Source: Acidobacteriota bacterium (GTDB lineage Bacteria; Acidobacteriota; Holophagae; Holophagales; Holophagaceae). Taken from it: a stretch of DNA of 64,000 nucleotides. The notes beneath the pieces are model-generated. The model was not told the origin of the DNA. It was given only the letters and a program-made list of their open reading frames with translations, and ran no database searches. Location: positions 372,001 to 436,000 of the forward strand of contig JACPUT010000002.1 of NCBI GenBank assembly GCA_016192145.1. Reading direction: 5' to 3'. Below are positions 63,954-64,000 of the stretch, one piece after another. A program made the translations under genes and the position numbers. The first letter of the stretch is position 1; each line of letters starts with the position of its first letter.

Positions 63954-64000
63954 TCAGTAGCGCGCCAACGCCGCCTTCAGGACGCCGCGCAGGTGCGCCT
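63954..64000 (-). CDS. possible 3' end of a minus-strand gene entering from the right edge
   Basis: The minus-strand frame is open from the window edge and reads AHLRGVLKAALARY before a TGA at 63954-63956, only 6 bp from the convergent YfaQ-like stop. Too short to identify. Confidence 0.35.
   Translation of the reverse strand, partial: AHLRGVLKAALARY

Overview
This is a high-GC bacterial chromosome segment. I infer an Acidobacteriota bacterium of the Holophagae (Geothrix/Holophaga-like). The grounds are base composition, an ATP synthase cluster with b' and b but no a or c subunit, a five-haem cytochrome, and secreted M4 peptidases with Ig-like and PPC tails. This placement rests on general knowledge, not on a database search.

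Layout. (1) 1-18.9 kb, minus strand: an exported-protein island. It has a truncated BNR/Ig secreted protein, five paralogous M4 (thermolysin-family) metallopeptidases, and two OmpR-type response regulator/histidine kinase pairs. All six secreted-protein genes share one promoter plan: TTCACA-like direct repeats at exact 10-bp period, 33-34 bp, then a conserved AGCTTCCCCGCTCTTTC-like start region, with a degenerate -10 between. This looks like a local regulon of an OmpR/PhoB-type activator. (2) 19-21 kb: der, a tRNA-like inverted fragment, tRNA-Asp and tRNA-Val. (3) 21-28 kb: ATP synthase operon b'-b-delta-alpha-gamma-beta-epsilon, ending at a terminator, then an orphan Hpt protein. (4) 28-48 kb: housekeeping and accessory genes in short units: MBL-fold hydrolase, small barrel protein, purC, two M16-like proteins without the zinc motif, two DUF4097-like proteins, thiolase, isochorismatase-family hydrolase, multihaem cytochrome, ftsE without ftsX, amidohydrolase, engB, a MocR-type regulator with ilvE, dCMP deaminase-like protein, TMEM175-like channel, sirtuin and small proteins. 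(5) 48-64 kb, plus strand: a tightly coupled envelope operon. It encodes a propeller protein, a VIT-VWA protein, a 2568-residue repeat protein and a 507-residue exported protein, followed by a YfaQ-like protein that joins penicillin-binding-protein motifs to a SpoIID-like domain.

Two broader patterns recur. At least six genes have a TANNNT hexamer exactly 6 bp before the ATG, which predicts leaderless mRNAs. Several intergenic spaces hold long imperfect palindromes built from short repeats (ACCACCAAG, GCGAAT, GGCTGGAG and GACGCAGAG types).

The strongest candidates for something undescribed are the shared promoter architecture of the peptidase island and the large envelope operon at the right end.
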